NCBI GenBank assembly: GCA_016187935.1
Contig: JACPIU010000008.1
Span: 120,916-184,915, forward strand
From: Bdellovibrio sp.
GTDB taxonomy: Bacteria; Bdellovibrionota; Bacteriovoracia; Bacteriovoracales; Bacteriovoracaceae
Direction: 5' to 3'
Length of the DNA: 64,000 nt
Notes under the pieces: model-generated
Told to the model about the DNA's origin: nothing
What the model saw: only the letters and a program-made list of their open reading frames with translations
Databases searched by the model: none
Made by a program: the position numbers and the translations under genes
Shown here: positions 45,710 through 52,397 of the stretch, one piece after another
Layout of the letters: every line of letters begins with the position of its first letter
Numbering within the stretch: the first letter of the stretch is position 1

Positions 45710-45748
45710 AAAATCTTTTATCCCCTTCCATGGGTCTTTTTTTCTCCT

Positions 45749-46993
45749 CTACAAATACTCCTCAAGTTTCTTCGGAATTTTAACTGTCCCATCACTGCGC
45801 TGATGATTTTCAAGGAGAGCAACAAGAACTCGTGGAGTTGCAATGCCTGTGCAATTGAGCGTGTGGCAAAATTTTACTTCGCCATCAATATCTCGATAAC
45901 GAAGATTTGTTCTTCTCGCTTGCCAGTCATGCAAAGTGCTCCCACTATGCGTTTCTCTGTATCGGTTTTCACTCGGCACCCACGCTTCGATGTCATTCAT
46001 TCGATATTTTCCCAGTCCCATGTCACCAGTGCAACATTCCACAATTTGATAGGGAAGCTCCAAATCAAGTAATATCTCTTCCGCTATTTCAAGCATAAAG
46101 CTATGCCATTTCGCACTCTCATCAAAATCATTTTCACATATGATGTATTGTTCAGTTTTGTTGAATTGATGAACTCTCATGATTCCACCAACATCTTTTC
46201 CTGCGCTCCCGGCCTCTTTCCGAAAACACGTCCCAAAGGCGCCATAAAGCAAAGGCAGTTGTTCCTTCTTTAAGATCTCATCGGCGTGAAGACTATTGAT
46301 GATGACTTCCCCAGTGCCAGCGAGGAGAAGTTCCTCTTGATCTAATTTATAGACTTGATCTCTTCCCGTAGGGAAATGCCCGGTTCCATAAAAGGCTTCA
46401 TCCCTTGCAAAAGCAGGAACGGCCAATAGTTTAAAATGCTTCTCTCTGAGTTTATGCAAGACGAGGCGGTGAACTGCCATTTCAATCAAGACCAAGTCAC
46501 CTTTTAGAGCATAGGCCCGTTCGCCTGCAATTCTAATAATTCTATCAAACTCGGCCCAGTCATTAATTTTAAGAAGCTCCTTATGACTCCTCAAAGGGAA
46601 ATCAAATTTCTTTTTCTCGCCGACAGTTTTAATAACAATGTTGGCTGTAGCATCTTCTCCAACCGGTGCGCTTTTTATGGGAATATTTGGGATAAGCCAC
46701 ATCAGTTCGTGAAATTCAATCTGAAGTTTCTTTACAACGTCGTTTTGCTGACTCAAGTCCGTGCCAAGTTTTCTTCCCTCTTCAATGAGACAAGTCCTCT
46801 CTTGACCATTCTTTAGAGGAACTTCCCGAGCAATAAGATTTTTTCTTGTTTGCAATTCTTGCAATTTATTTTTTTCTTCTTTCAACTTTTGATCAATCTT
46901 AAGAACTTGCCCCAAATCTAGGTTTACACCCTTATCTCTAATTGCTTTTTTAACAAGCTCAGTATTTTTTCGAATGAAATTTATATCTAACAT
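45749..46993 (-). CDS. serS: Seryl-tRNA synthetase
   Basis: Charges tRNA-Ser. The N-terminal antiparallel coiled-coil arm spans residues 30-100 (KEEKNKLQELQTRKN). Class II motif 2 is FRKEAGSAGKD and motif 3 reads NCTGIATPRVLVALLENHQ. The usual bacterial NGSGLAVGR is replaced by NCTGIATPR, and TAEV by TGEV, so this is a divergent SerRS. Length (414) is slightly short of the usual 420-430. It starts 9 nt after the aspS stop and is the second gene of the attenuated operon. RBS AGGAG precedes the ATG. Confidence 0.93.
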   Translation of the reverse strand: MLDINFIRKNTELVKKAIRDKGVNLDLGQVLKIDQKLKEEKNKLQELQTRKNLIAREVPLKNGQERTCLIEEGRKLGTDLSQQNDVVKKLQIEFHELMWLIPNIPIKSAPVGEDATANIVIKTVGEKKKFDFPLRSHKELLKINDWAEFDRIIRIAGERAYALKGDLVLIEMAVHRLVLHKLREKHFKLLAVPAFARDEAFYGTGHFPTGRDQVYKLDQEELLLAGTGEVIINSLHADEILKKEQLPLLYGAFGTCFRKEAGSAGKDVGGIMRVHQFNKTEQYIICENDFDESAKWHSFMLEIAEEILLDLELPYQIVECCTGDMGLGKYRMNDIEAWVPSENRYRETHSGSTLHDWQARRTNLRYRDIDGEVKFCHTLNCTGIATPRVLVALLENHQRSDGTVKIPKKLEEYL

Positions 46994-47002
46994 TTTCCTC
47001 TC

Positions 47003-48274
47003 CTAGGGAAAAAGCCGGGTTACATCTCGGGGAAACATAGTCGCCTCTTTGATGTTATCAAGTCCAATAATTTTTTGGGTCAATCGTTCAAGTCCCATTC
47101 CAAAACCACCATGCGGTGGTAGTCCGTATTTGTGGGCATTGGAAAAGAAAGTGAATTCTTCCACATTCATCCCTCGATACTGCATTTTTTCAATCAACTC
47201 GTGATACTCATGAATGCGCTGACCTCCGGTGGTAATTTCTATTCCTCGAAAGAGTAAATCGAAACTTTCTGTTTCTTCCCTATTGTGAAGACTTTCTTTG
47301 GCGTAGAACGGACGTTTCACTGTCGGATAATGAGTCACGAAGACAAAATCGGAACCGGTTTTCTTTTTTATGAACTCGCATATTTTGCTTTCCTCAAGGG
47401 GAGATAAATCCGGTTCTTGCCTTTCATCAATGGAATACTCTTTAAAGACCATTTCTTTGGCCTCGGAAAATTTCAAAACAGGGATTTCCTTAATTTGGGG
47501 CAACGTAATTTCCAGCAGATTCAATTCATAAGAGCATTGAGCTTCAATCGTTGCCATGATTTCTTTTAAAATTTCCTCTTCAGTCTTCATAATTTCAAAA
47601 AAACTTTTGATCGGTCCCATCTCCATATCCAGTGAAGTATATTCATTGATATGGCGGTTGGTGTTGTGTTTTTCGGCGCGGAAAACTGGGCCGACCTCAA
47701 AAACTTTTTGAAAAACGCCACAACAAAACTCTTTATAAAACTGCGGACTTTGGGCAAGGAAGGCCTTTGAACCGAAATAATTAAGTTCAAAGATATTGGC
47801 GCCTCCTTCAGCTCCTGCCTTGACTATTTTGGGAGTTCGTATTTCGCTAAATCCCTGACGGTGCAAATAAGAGCGAAATCCGATCACGATTGCCTCTTGA
47901 ATTTTAAAAATGGCCTTAATTTTGGGATGCCGCATGGAAAGCGCTCTCAAGTCAAAGAGAACACTGTTGTTTATGTTCAATTCTTTTTTTGTAATATCAA
48001 ACGGAAATATTTCCGAGGGAGTAGAAAGGGCCTCTAATGAAGTGATTTTAAGCTCAAGATCGTTGGGAAAAATCAATTTGTCTTTAATTTGCGCCTTGCG
48101 AGCAATACCGGTGAAGGCCACCGCCGATTGTTCCTTAATTGCATCAGGAAGTTCGCCTTCAAAAATGGCCTGAATAATTTTGCCATCGACAATGATATGG
48201 AGAAAAGAAAACCCTTTTAATTTTTTAATACGATAAACAATACCCGTTTTACCCATCTCTTCATTTTCCTGCAT
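47003..48274 (-). CDS. aspS: Archaeal-type aspartyl-tRNA synthetase (AspRS2, probably non-discriminating)
   Basis: 423 residues of the archaeal/eukaryotic AspRS type: GAEGGANIFEL, FGSKAFLAQSPQFYKEF, motif 2 FRAEKHNTNRH then EYTSLDMEMG, THYPTVKRPFYAK and motif 3 FGMGLERLTQKI. The bacterial GAD insertion is absent and the N-terminal OB domain is short. Such bacterial AspRS2 enzymes usually charge tRNA-Asn as well as tRNA-Asp, and GatCAB then makes Asn-tRNA. The anticodon specificity here is inferred. GGAGG precedes the ATG and an intrinsic terminator sits just before that RBS. Confidence 0.9.
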   Translation of the reverse strand: MQENEEMGKTGIVYRIKKLKGFSFLHIIVDGKIIQAIFEGELPDAIKEQSAVAFTGIARKAQIKDKLIFPNDLELKITSLEALSTPSEIFPFDITKKELNINNSVLFDLRALSMRHPKIKAIFKIQEAIVIGFRSYLHRQGFSEIRTPKIVKAGAEGGANIFELNYFGSKAFLAQSPQFYKEFCCGVFQKVFEVGPVFRAEKHNTNRHINEYTSLDMEMGPIKSFFEIMKTEEEILKEIMATIEAQCSYELNLLEITLPQIKEIPVLKFSEAKEMVFKEYSIDERQEPDLSPLEESKICEFIKKKTGSDFVFVTHYPTVKRPFYAKESLHNREETESFDLLFRGIEITTGGQRIHEYHELIEKMQYRGMNVEEFTFFSNAHKYGLPPHGGFGMGLERLTQKIIGLDNIKEATMFPRDVTRLFP

Positions 48275-48292
48275 ATTTCCTCCACAAATAAG

Positions 48293-48314
48293 AAGGCCCC
48301 GAATTCGGGGCCTT
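48293..48314 (-). terminator. Attenuator terminator in the aspS-serS leader
   Basis: Minus-strand RNA AAGGCCCC, loop GAAUUC, GGGGCCUU, then CUUAUUUG. The 8-bp perfect stem with U-rich tail lies between the leader peptide stop and the aspS Shine-Dalgarno, whose GGAGG begins about 10 nt after the stem. It cannot be only the end of the aquaporin gene, because a promoter and leader ORF lie between the two. Confidence 0.88.
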
Positions 48315-48367
48315 TTGTCTGGTGTTTTTTCTTTTGTTTATGCACACCTAGGCAGGTCCCCGAGTTC
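48301..48367 (-). promoter_or_regulatory. Antiterminator alternative pairing
   Basis: Minus-strand GAACUCGGGGACCU (48367-48354), inside leader codons 21-25, nearly repeats the terminator 3' arm (GAAUUCGGGGCCUU). It can pair with AGGCCCCGAAUUC (48313-48301) using about 12 bp, one C-A mismatch and one bulged A. This competes with terminator formation. An upstream UCCCC in codons 7-8 (within 48403-48409) can pair with the GGGGA of this segment, supplying the classic region 1. Confidence 0.72.
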
Positions 48368-48427
48368 TAAATTAGAATCATCGGAATCATCACAATCAGA
48401 AAGGGGGGATGTGCTATACCTCAACAT
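48338..48427 (-). CDS. Asp/Ser-rich leader peptide of the aspS-serS operon
   Basis: A 29-residue ORF from ATG 48427 to TAA 48338-48340. Residues 10-19 are SDCDDSDDSN: five Asp, three Ser and one Asn codons in ten. The whole peptide has six Asp and five Ser. It ends 23 nt before the terminator stem. Slow decoding of Asp, Ser or Asn codons would stall the ribosome over region 1 and release the antiterminator segment. The ATG lies 6 nt after the -10 box, so it is probably translated from a leaderless 5' end. Confidence 0.85.
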   Translation of the reverse strand: MLRYSTSPLSDCDDSDDSNLELGDLPRCA

Positions 48428-48433
48428 AAAGTC

Positions 48434-48442
48434 AGTATAGCA
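48434..48442 (-). promoter_or_regulatory. Extended -10 promoter of the aspS-serS leader
   Basis: On the minus strand TGCTATACT (48442-48434) is an extended -10 with a near-consensus hexamer. The expected start, about 7 nt downstream, coincides with the A of the leader ATG. The -35 position (ATGTAA around 48462-48457) is weak. Confidence 0.72.
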
Positions 48443-48476
48443 AAAATGAAGATTTTTTACATCTAACAAAATCTTT

Positions 48477-49280
48477 CTACTTGGATTTGCCCAACAACAT
48501 TTTATCGATAAAAAAACGGAACATGAGAGCAGTGAAAATGCCGCCCGCAATCGGACCAAGCACATAAACGACCATGGAACCGACAAAACCACCGGCCAGC
48601 GCGGCTTCACCCCATCCCGCCATATAGGCAAACAGGCGAGGGGCCAAATCGCGCGCCGGATTGAAGCCGGCCTGGGAGAGATATCCAAACAATAAAATAT
48701 TAATGGAAACACCTAATCCGATAAAGAGCGGTATCATTTCATTACCGGGACTGCCGACACTACAATCGTGAGTCAGAATCATGATAAAAAAAAGCAGGAT
48801 GGCGGTTCCCAAGAATTCGGCCATAAATCCGGTAAACATCGTCACCTTGGCGGCATCTCCGGCGGTTGGATTAGGATAAAATTCACCAAACATCATGGCC
48901 GTTTTCACGGACTCCGGAGAACCACGCACAATATTATGGAGGCCTTCATATGTCACAATGGAATCCCTGAAGACCAAATACAAGAGGGCCGCGGCCAAAA
49001 AGGCACCGACAAATTGGGCCAGAAGATAAACAGGGAGCTTCTTACACTTCATACGACCACCAAAAACTAACGCAATACTGACGGCAGGGTTCAGGTGCGC
49101 GCACGAGAGTCCCCGGGCAGAGTAGATTGCCAGGGTTACAGCGACACCCCAAATCAGACACACCTCTACGAGGCTGAGTCCCGCACCGAAAAGGATACTA
49201 ACAACAACACTGCCACAACCAAACAGCACTATAATGGCAGTACCGAGCATTTCGCCGAAAAAATCATTCAATTTTGTCAT
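48477..49280 (-). CDS. glpF: MIP-family aquaglyceroporin
   Basis: 267 residues, six membrane helices and the two NPA half-helices: HLNPAVSIAL and GFNPARDLAPR. Asp after the second NPAR is the mark of glycerol facilitators rather than strict water channels. No glycerol kinase or dehydrogenase is adjacent. It begins 12 nt after the metG stop and has a weak RBS, so it is likely expressed from the metG transcript. The symbol is by family. Confidence 0.88.
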   Translation of the reverse strand: MTKLNDFFGEMLGTAIIVLFGCGSVVVSILFGAGLSLVEVCLIWGVAVTLAIYSARGLSCAHLNPAVSIALVFGGRMKCKKLPVYLLAQFVGAFLAAALLYLVFRDSIVTYEGLHNIVRGSPESVKTAMMFGEFYPNPTAGDAAKVTMFTGFMAEFLGTAILLFFIMILTHDCSVGSPGNEMIPLFIGLGVSINILLFGYLSQAGFNPARDLAPRLFAYMAGWGEAALAGGFVGSMVVYVLGPIAGGIFTALMFRFFIDKMLLGKSK

Positions 49281-49292
49281 ACGCTATGTTTA

Positions 49293-50963
49293 CTATTCTT
49301 GGGTGGCCTCTGTTTCAATTTTCTTAAACAAGATTTCCATCTTATGCAGAGGCGTATCTCCATCAGGAAATTTGAGGGCATTCTGCCAAGGAATCTCGCT
49401 TGAAACTCCGAAAATTTGTAGGATGCTCTTGCATTTCTGGGGAAAGAACGGACGAAGAACAGCGCCCAAGAAATAAATCGACTGGAGCGAGAGGGCCAGT
49501 GTTACCTTGGTAAGCTCAATATTGGTCTTACGGGTGCTCCATGGTGCTTTGTCATTAAAATATTTGTTGCACTGACGGGCGAAATCGAAAGCGGCAATCA
49601 TAGCGCGACGAGTGGACCATGCTTGGAAACAGGAAGAAATCTCGCTAAAACAATTCTTCATACTTTCCAAATGCTCGTGGTCTTCTTTGATCATCAAGGT
49701 CGGATCATAAATGGGCAACCGATCGCCAAGAAATTTCATGGAAAAGGAAAGAGAACGATTAATGAAATTGCCCAAAGTATCGGCAAGCTCAGAATTACAA
49801 AGGGCCACAAACTCGTCATAGTCAAAATTAGAGCGACTTTTTTCCGGGGCATTGATGGTCAAATAATATCTCAGATAGTCAGGATCATTGCCATCGGCAA
49901 GGTAGTCTAAAATCCAAATGGCATTCTTGCGCGACTTGGATATTTTTTCAATCGCATCACCTTTTTTGATATTCATGAACTTATTGACGATCACACCTTT
50001 GGGAAGGCTATAACCACCATGCACGTTCAGCATAGCTATCCAAATCACGCAATGAAAAACTGTATTGTCTTCACCGATGAAGTGATAAATTTCGGCATCA
50101 CTTTTCCACCAGTCATGATAGGCCGTCGCACCAGCACCTTGGGACACCAAGAGTTCTTTGGTATTGGAAATATATCCGATCGGGGCATCAAACCAAACGT
50201 ACATAACTTTGTTCTTGGCATCGGGATCTTTGAGAGGAACTGGCAGTCCCCAGTTAATATCTCTGGTCATGCTGCGCTTGACTAATCCCGTTTGCAGCAG
50301 GCTCTCGACGTAGTTTTTGGTATCACTTCTCATATCGGCATGTTCAAGCCATTTTCTGACCTGGTCTTCGGCCTTTGAGAGATCCAGATACCAATGGACT
50401 GTCTCCTTCTTACCAACAGGAGATCCAGTCAACGCATTTCTGGGATTTTTTAAAGCATCGACGTCCAAGATTTTTCCGCAATTTTCACATTGATCCCCGG
50501 TTTGATCTTTGGCATCACAAAACGCACAATCTCCCTTGACGTAGCGATCGGGTAAGAACATGTCTTCTTTTTCATCATAAAACTGCAGACTTTTTTCTTT
50601 GGTAAAATAGCCCTTCTCATAAATCTTTAAAAAGAAATCATTGGAAAGTTCCTTGTGAAATGGATTTTTGCTGGTGGAACCAAAAACATCAAAGCGGATA
50701 TCAAGACCCTCGAAGGCCTTGCGCTGTCTTTCATGATAGTGCTGAACCATTTCTTGAGGTGTTTTGCCCTCTTTCAATCCTGACAGAACAATGGCGACGC
50801 CATGGTCGTCAGTTCCGCAGATGTAAAGTGTCTCGCGTCCATTCAACTTAAAATAGCGATTGGCAATATCGGCAGGAAGATAGCATCCAGCAATGTGACC
50901 AACATGAATGTCGCCATTGGAATATGGAAGTCCAGCGGTGATAACCATTTTTTTAGTGTTCAT
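49293..50963 (-). CDS. metG: Methionyl-tRNA synthetase
   Basis: Class I enzyme charging tRNA-Met. HIGH-type motif HVGHIAG at residue 22, a four-cysteine zinc knuckle (CAFC, CENC) near residue 145, and KISKSRKN as the KMSKS loop near 340, then the helical anticodon-binding domain. At 556 residues it lacks the C-terminal EMAP/dimerisation domain. RBS GGAGAG is just upstream of ATG. The 139-nt divergent gap to the plus-strand gene holds the promoters; none could be fixed with confidence. Confidence 0.95.
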   Translation of the reverse strand: MNTKKMVITAGLPYSNGDIHVGHIAGCYLPADIANRYFKLNGRETLYICGTDDHGVAIVLSGLKEGKTPQEMVQHYHERQRKAFEGLDIRFDVFGSTSKNPFHKELSNDFFLKIYEKGYFTKEKSLQFYDEKEDMFLPDRYVKGDCAFCDAKDQTGDQCENCGKILDVDALKNPRNALTGSPVGKKETVHWYLDLSKAEDQVRKWLEHADMRSDTKNYVESLLQTGLVKRSMTRDINWGLPVPLKDPDAKNKVMYVWFDAPIGYISNTKELLVSQGAGATAYHDWWKSDAEIYHFIGEDNTVFHCVIWIAMLNVHGGYSLPKGVIVNKFMNIKKGDAIEKISKSRKNAIWILDYLADGNDPDYLRYYLTINAPEKSRSNFDYDEFVALCNSELADTLGNFINRSLSFSMKFLGDRLPIYDPTLMIKEDHEHLESMKNCFSEISSCFQAWSTRRAMIAAFDFARQCNKYFNDKAPWSTRKTNIELTKVTLALSLQSIYFLGAVLRPFFPQKCKSILQIFGVSSEIPWQNALKFPDGDTPLHKMEILFKKIETEATQE

Positions 50964-51102
50964 AACTCTCCAAATTATGCCATCTTACAATGCTTTTAGA
51001 TGGCCTATCAACTTGAAAAGACGTGTATTGTTTACAATTTGCATTGAAGCTGATTGAAATTTGTTTTATAGGTGCGAGAAACTTTTTAACCATAGGTACT
51101 TT

Positions 51103-51693
51103 ATGAGAAATTTCAAGCAGATGCTGGTCTTAATTGTGATCGCCTGTGTTTCGCTGCAGGCCCAGGCTGCCCCTCTACCCAATCTCTCTAAAAATGAACT
51201 GGAACTGAGAACCAGAGGTGCGACCCTTAAACAACGTTTGGGCAATCGCCAAATTCGCGTCCTTTGCGAAGATGAAACAATGACAAAAATGGAAGATTGC
51301 AAGGATTATGCTTTTTACCTGGTCAAGAAAGAAGCCAGGAAAAACTACTCTCTGCAAATGATTGGTGAAGATGTGGGAATTCTCGACTGGAAGAGTGCTC
51401 AGGACCGAATGACCTATGCGATTAACTATTTCCGTCCCCATCACGATAATAGCGACTTACTTTTGTTACTTTTGGCGTGTTTTTTTCCCCCCTTGATTAT
51501 CCCTGCGGTCATTGTGATCGCGGCCAATGATATGAGTGAAAGCATCCAAAATGCACGAATCAGAAATTTAAACGACCGTCTTGCCCGCTTTCAGCGTCAG
51601 GCAATGGCATCTAAGGACAAAACGATCCATCTGAATAAAAAGAAATTTGCGATGGCATTAACCGCTTTTCAACAAGTACTGATATCACAGTAA
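51103..51693 (+). CDS. Exported protein with C-terminal membrane helix
   Basis: 196 residues. Signal peptide MLVLIVIACVSLQAQA. A charged middle domain with two cysteines (VLCEDETM, EDCKDYAF) is followed by one long hydrophobic segment (LLLLLLACFFPPLIIPAVIVIAA) near residue 130 and a basic helical tail. ATG 51103 is preferred (AGG six bases upstream). No family was recognised. It begins a run of three exported unknowns on the plus strand. Confidence 0.7.
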   Translation: MRNFKQMLVLIVIACVSLQAQAAPLPNLSKNELELRTRGATLKQRLGNRQIRVLCEDETMTKMEDCKDYAFYLVKKEARKNYSLQMIGEDVGILDWKSAQDRMTYAINYFRPHHDNSDLLLLLLACFFPPLIIPAVIVIAANDMSESIQNARIRNLNDRLARFQRQAMASKDKTIHLNKKKFAMALTAFQQVLISQ

Positions 51694-51769
51694 CACCAGC
51701 ATATATCAGCTTTTCTATGCGCGACAGATAGGCTAGATTGGCAGCCTTTACGCTAATCTGGAGGTCGCC

Positions 51770-52318
51770 ATGTTAAAGATCTTAATCGGCATCATTCTTG
51801 CTGCTCTTCTTGTTTCTTGTGTGCCCGTCAAGACTTGTATGACTTATCCCTGTGATTCAGATTTAGATGATTTATTTGATGATCTGAATGATTCCATCGA
51901 CGACGAAATCGAGGTCAATACACCATCGGTAGTGATTCCTGTTAGGGGCTCGGTTGATGGCGAAAATTCGAGAGATCTAGAGAGATTGGCAGCAGTTAAA
52001 GAGCAACAAATTCTTGCCCGAAGAGCTGAACGAATTTCAGCTCAATTTGGACTGAGCAGTGAAAGAGGCACTGAACTGGCACGCCTTTACTCAATTTGGA
52101 GTAAGAAATCCTCCATGCGCTCCTTGAGCCAGAGTGAACAAGATCAAATGTCCATTCGTATAATGGGTAGTGACTTCACCACGCTGCGCAGCGCAGCAAT
52201 GCGAGCATCTCATGGCGATTCTCAGCTCTTAGATCAGGTAGCAAATAAGGCGGCACTCCTTAATGGAACAACTCCTGAGCATATGCGAGAAATCTTAAAC
52301 AACGCACTCGTTGACTAA
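51770..52318 (+). CDS. Lipoprotein of unknown function
   Basis: 182 residues. Lipobox LLVSC near residue 17. Just after it is an acidic stretch (DSDLDDLFDDLNDSIDDE), then a helical, Arg/Glu-rich body without cysteines. GGAGG precedes the ATG, and an 8-bp hairpin (AGATTGGC/GCTAATCT, 51735-51759) stands right before that RBS. No family was recognised. Confidence 0.75.
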   Translation: MLKILIGIILAALLVSCVPVKTCMTYPCDSDLDDLFDDLNDSIDDEIEVNTPSVVIPVRGSVDGENSRDLERLAAVKEQQILARRAERISAQFGLSSERGTELARLYSIWSKKSSMRSLSQSEQDQMSIRIMGSDFTTLRSAAMRASHGDSQLLDQVANKAALLNGTTPEHMREILNNALVD

Positions 52319-52357
52319 GCTAACACAACTTGCCATTACACTTACTGGATGCTAGTG

Positions 52358-52396
52358 AAGGCACCTCGTTGTTCATCCTTCATCATGAGGTGCCTT
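52358..52396 (+). promoter_or_regulatory. Hairpin that occludes the RBS of the next gene
   Basis: AAGGCACCTC (52358-52367) and GAGGTGCCTT (52387-52396) pair perfectly over 10 bp with a 19-nt loop. The 3' arm contains the GAGG Shine-Dalgarno of the gene starting two bases later at 52398. It may also end the upstream lipoprotein transcript, but the T-tract is only three bases. Confidence 0.7.
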
Positions 52397-52397
52397 T

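Noticed and set aside
48428-48712. Upstream part of a 124-codon minus-strand frame that ends in the leader peptide
   Set aside because: It overlaps the aquaporin gene out of frame and is not protein-like. Only the last 29 codons, downstream of the promoter, are meaningful.
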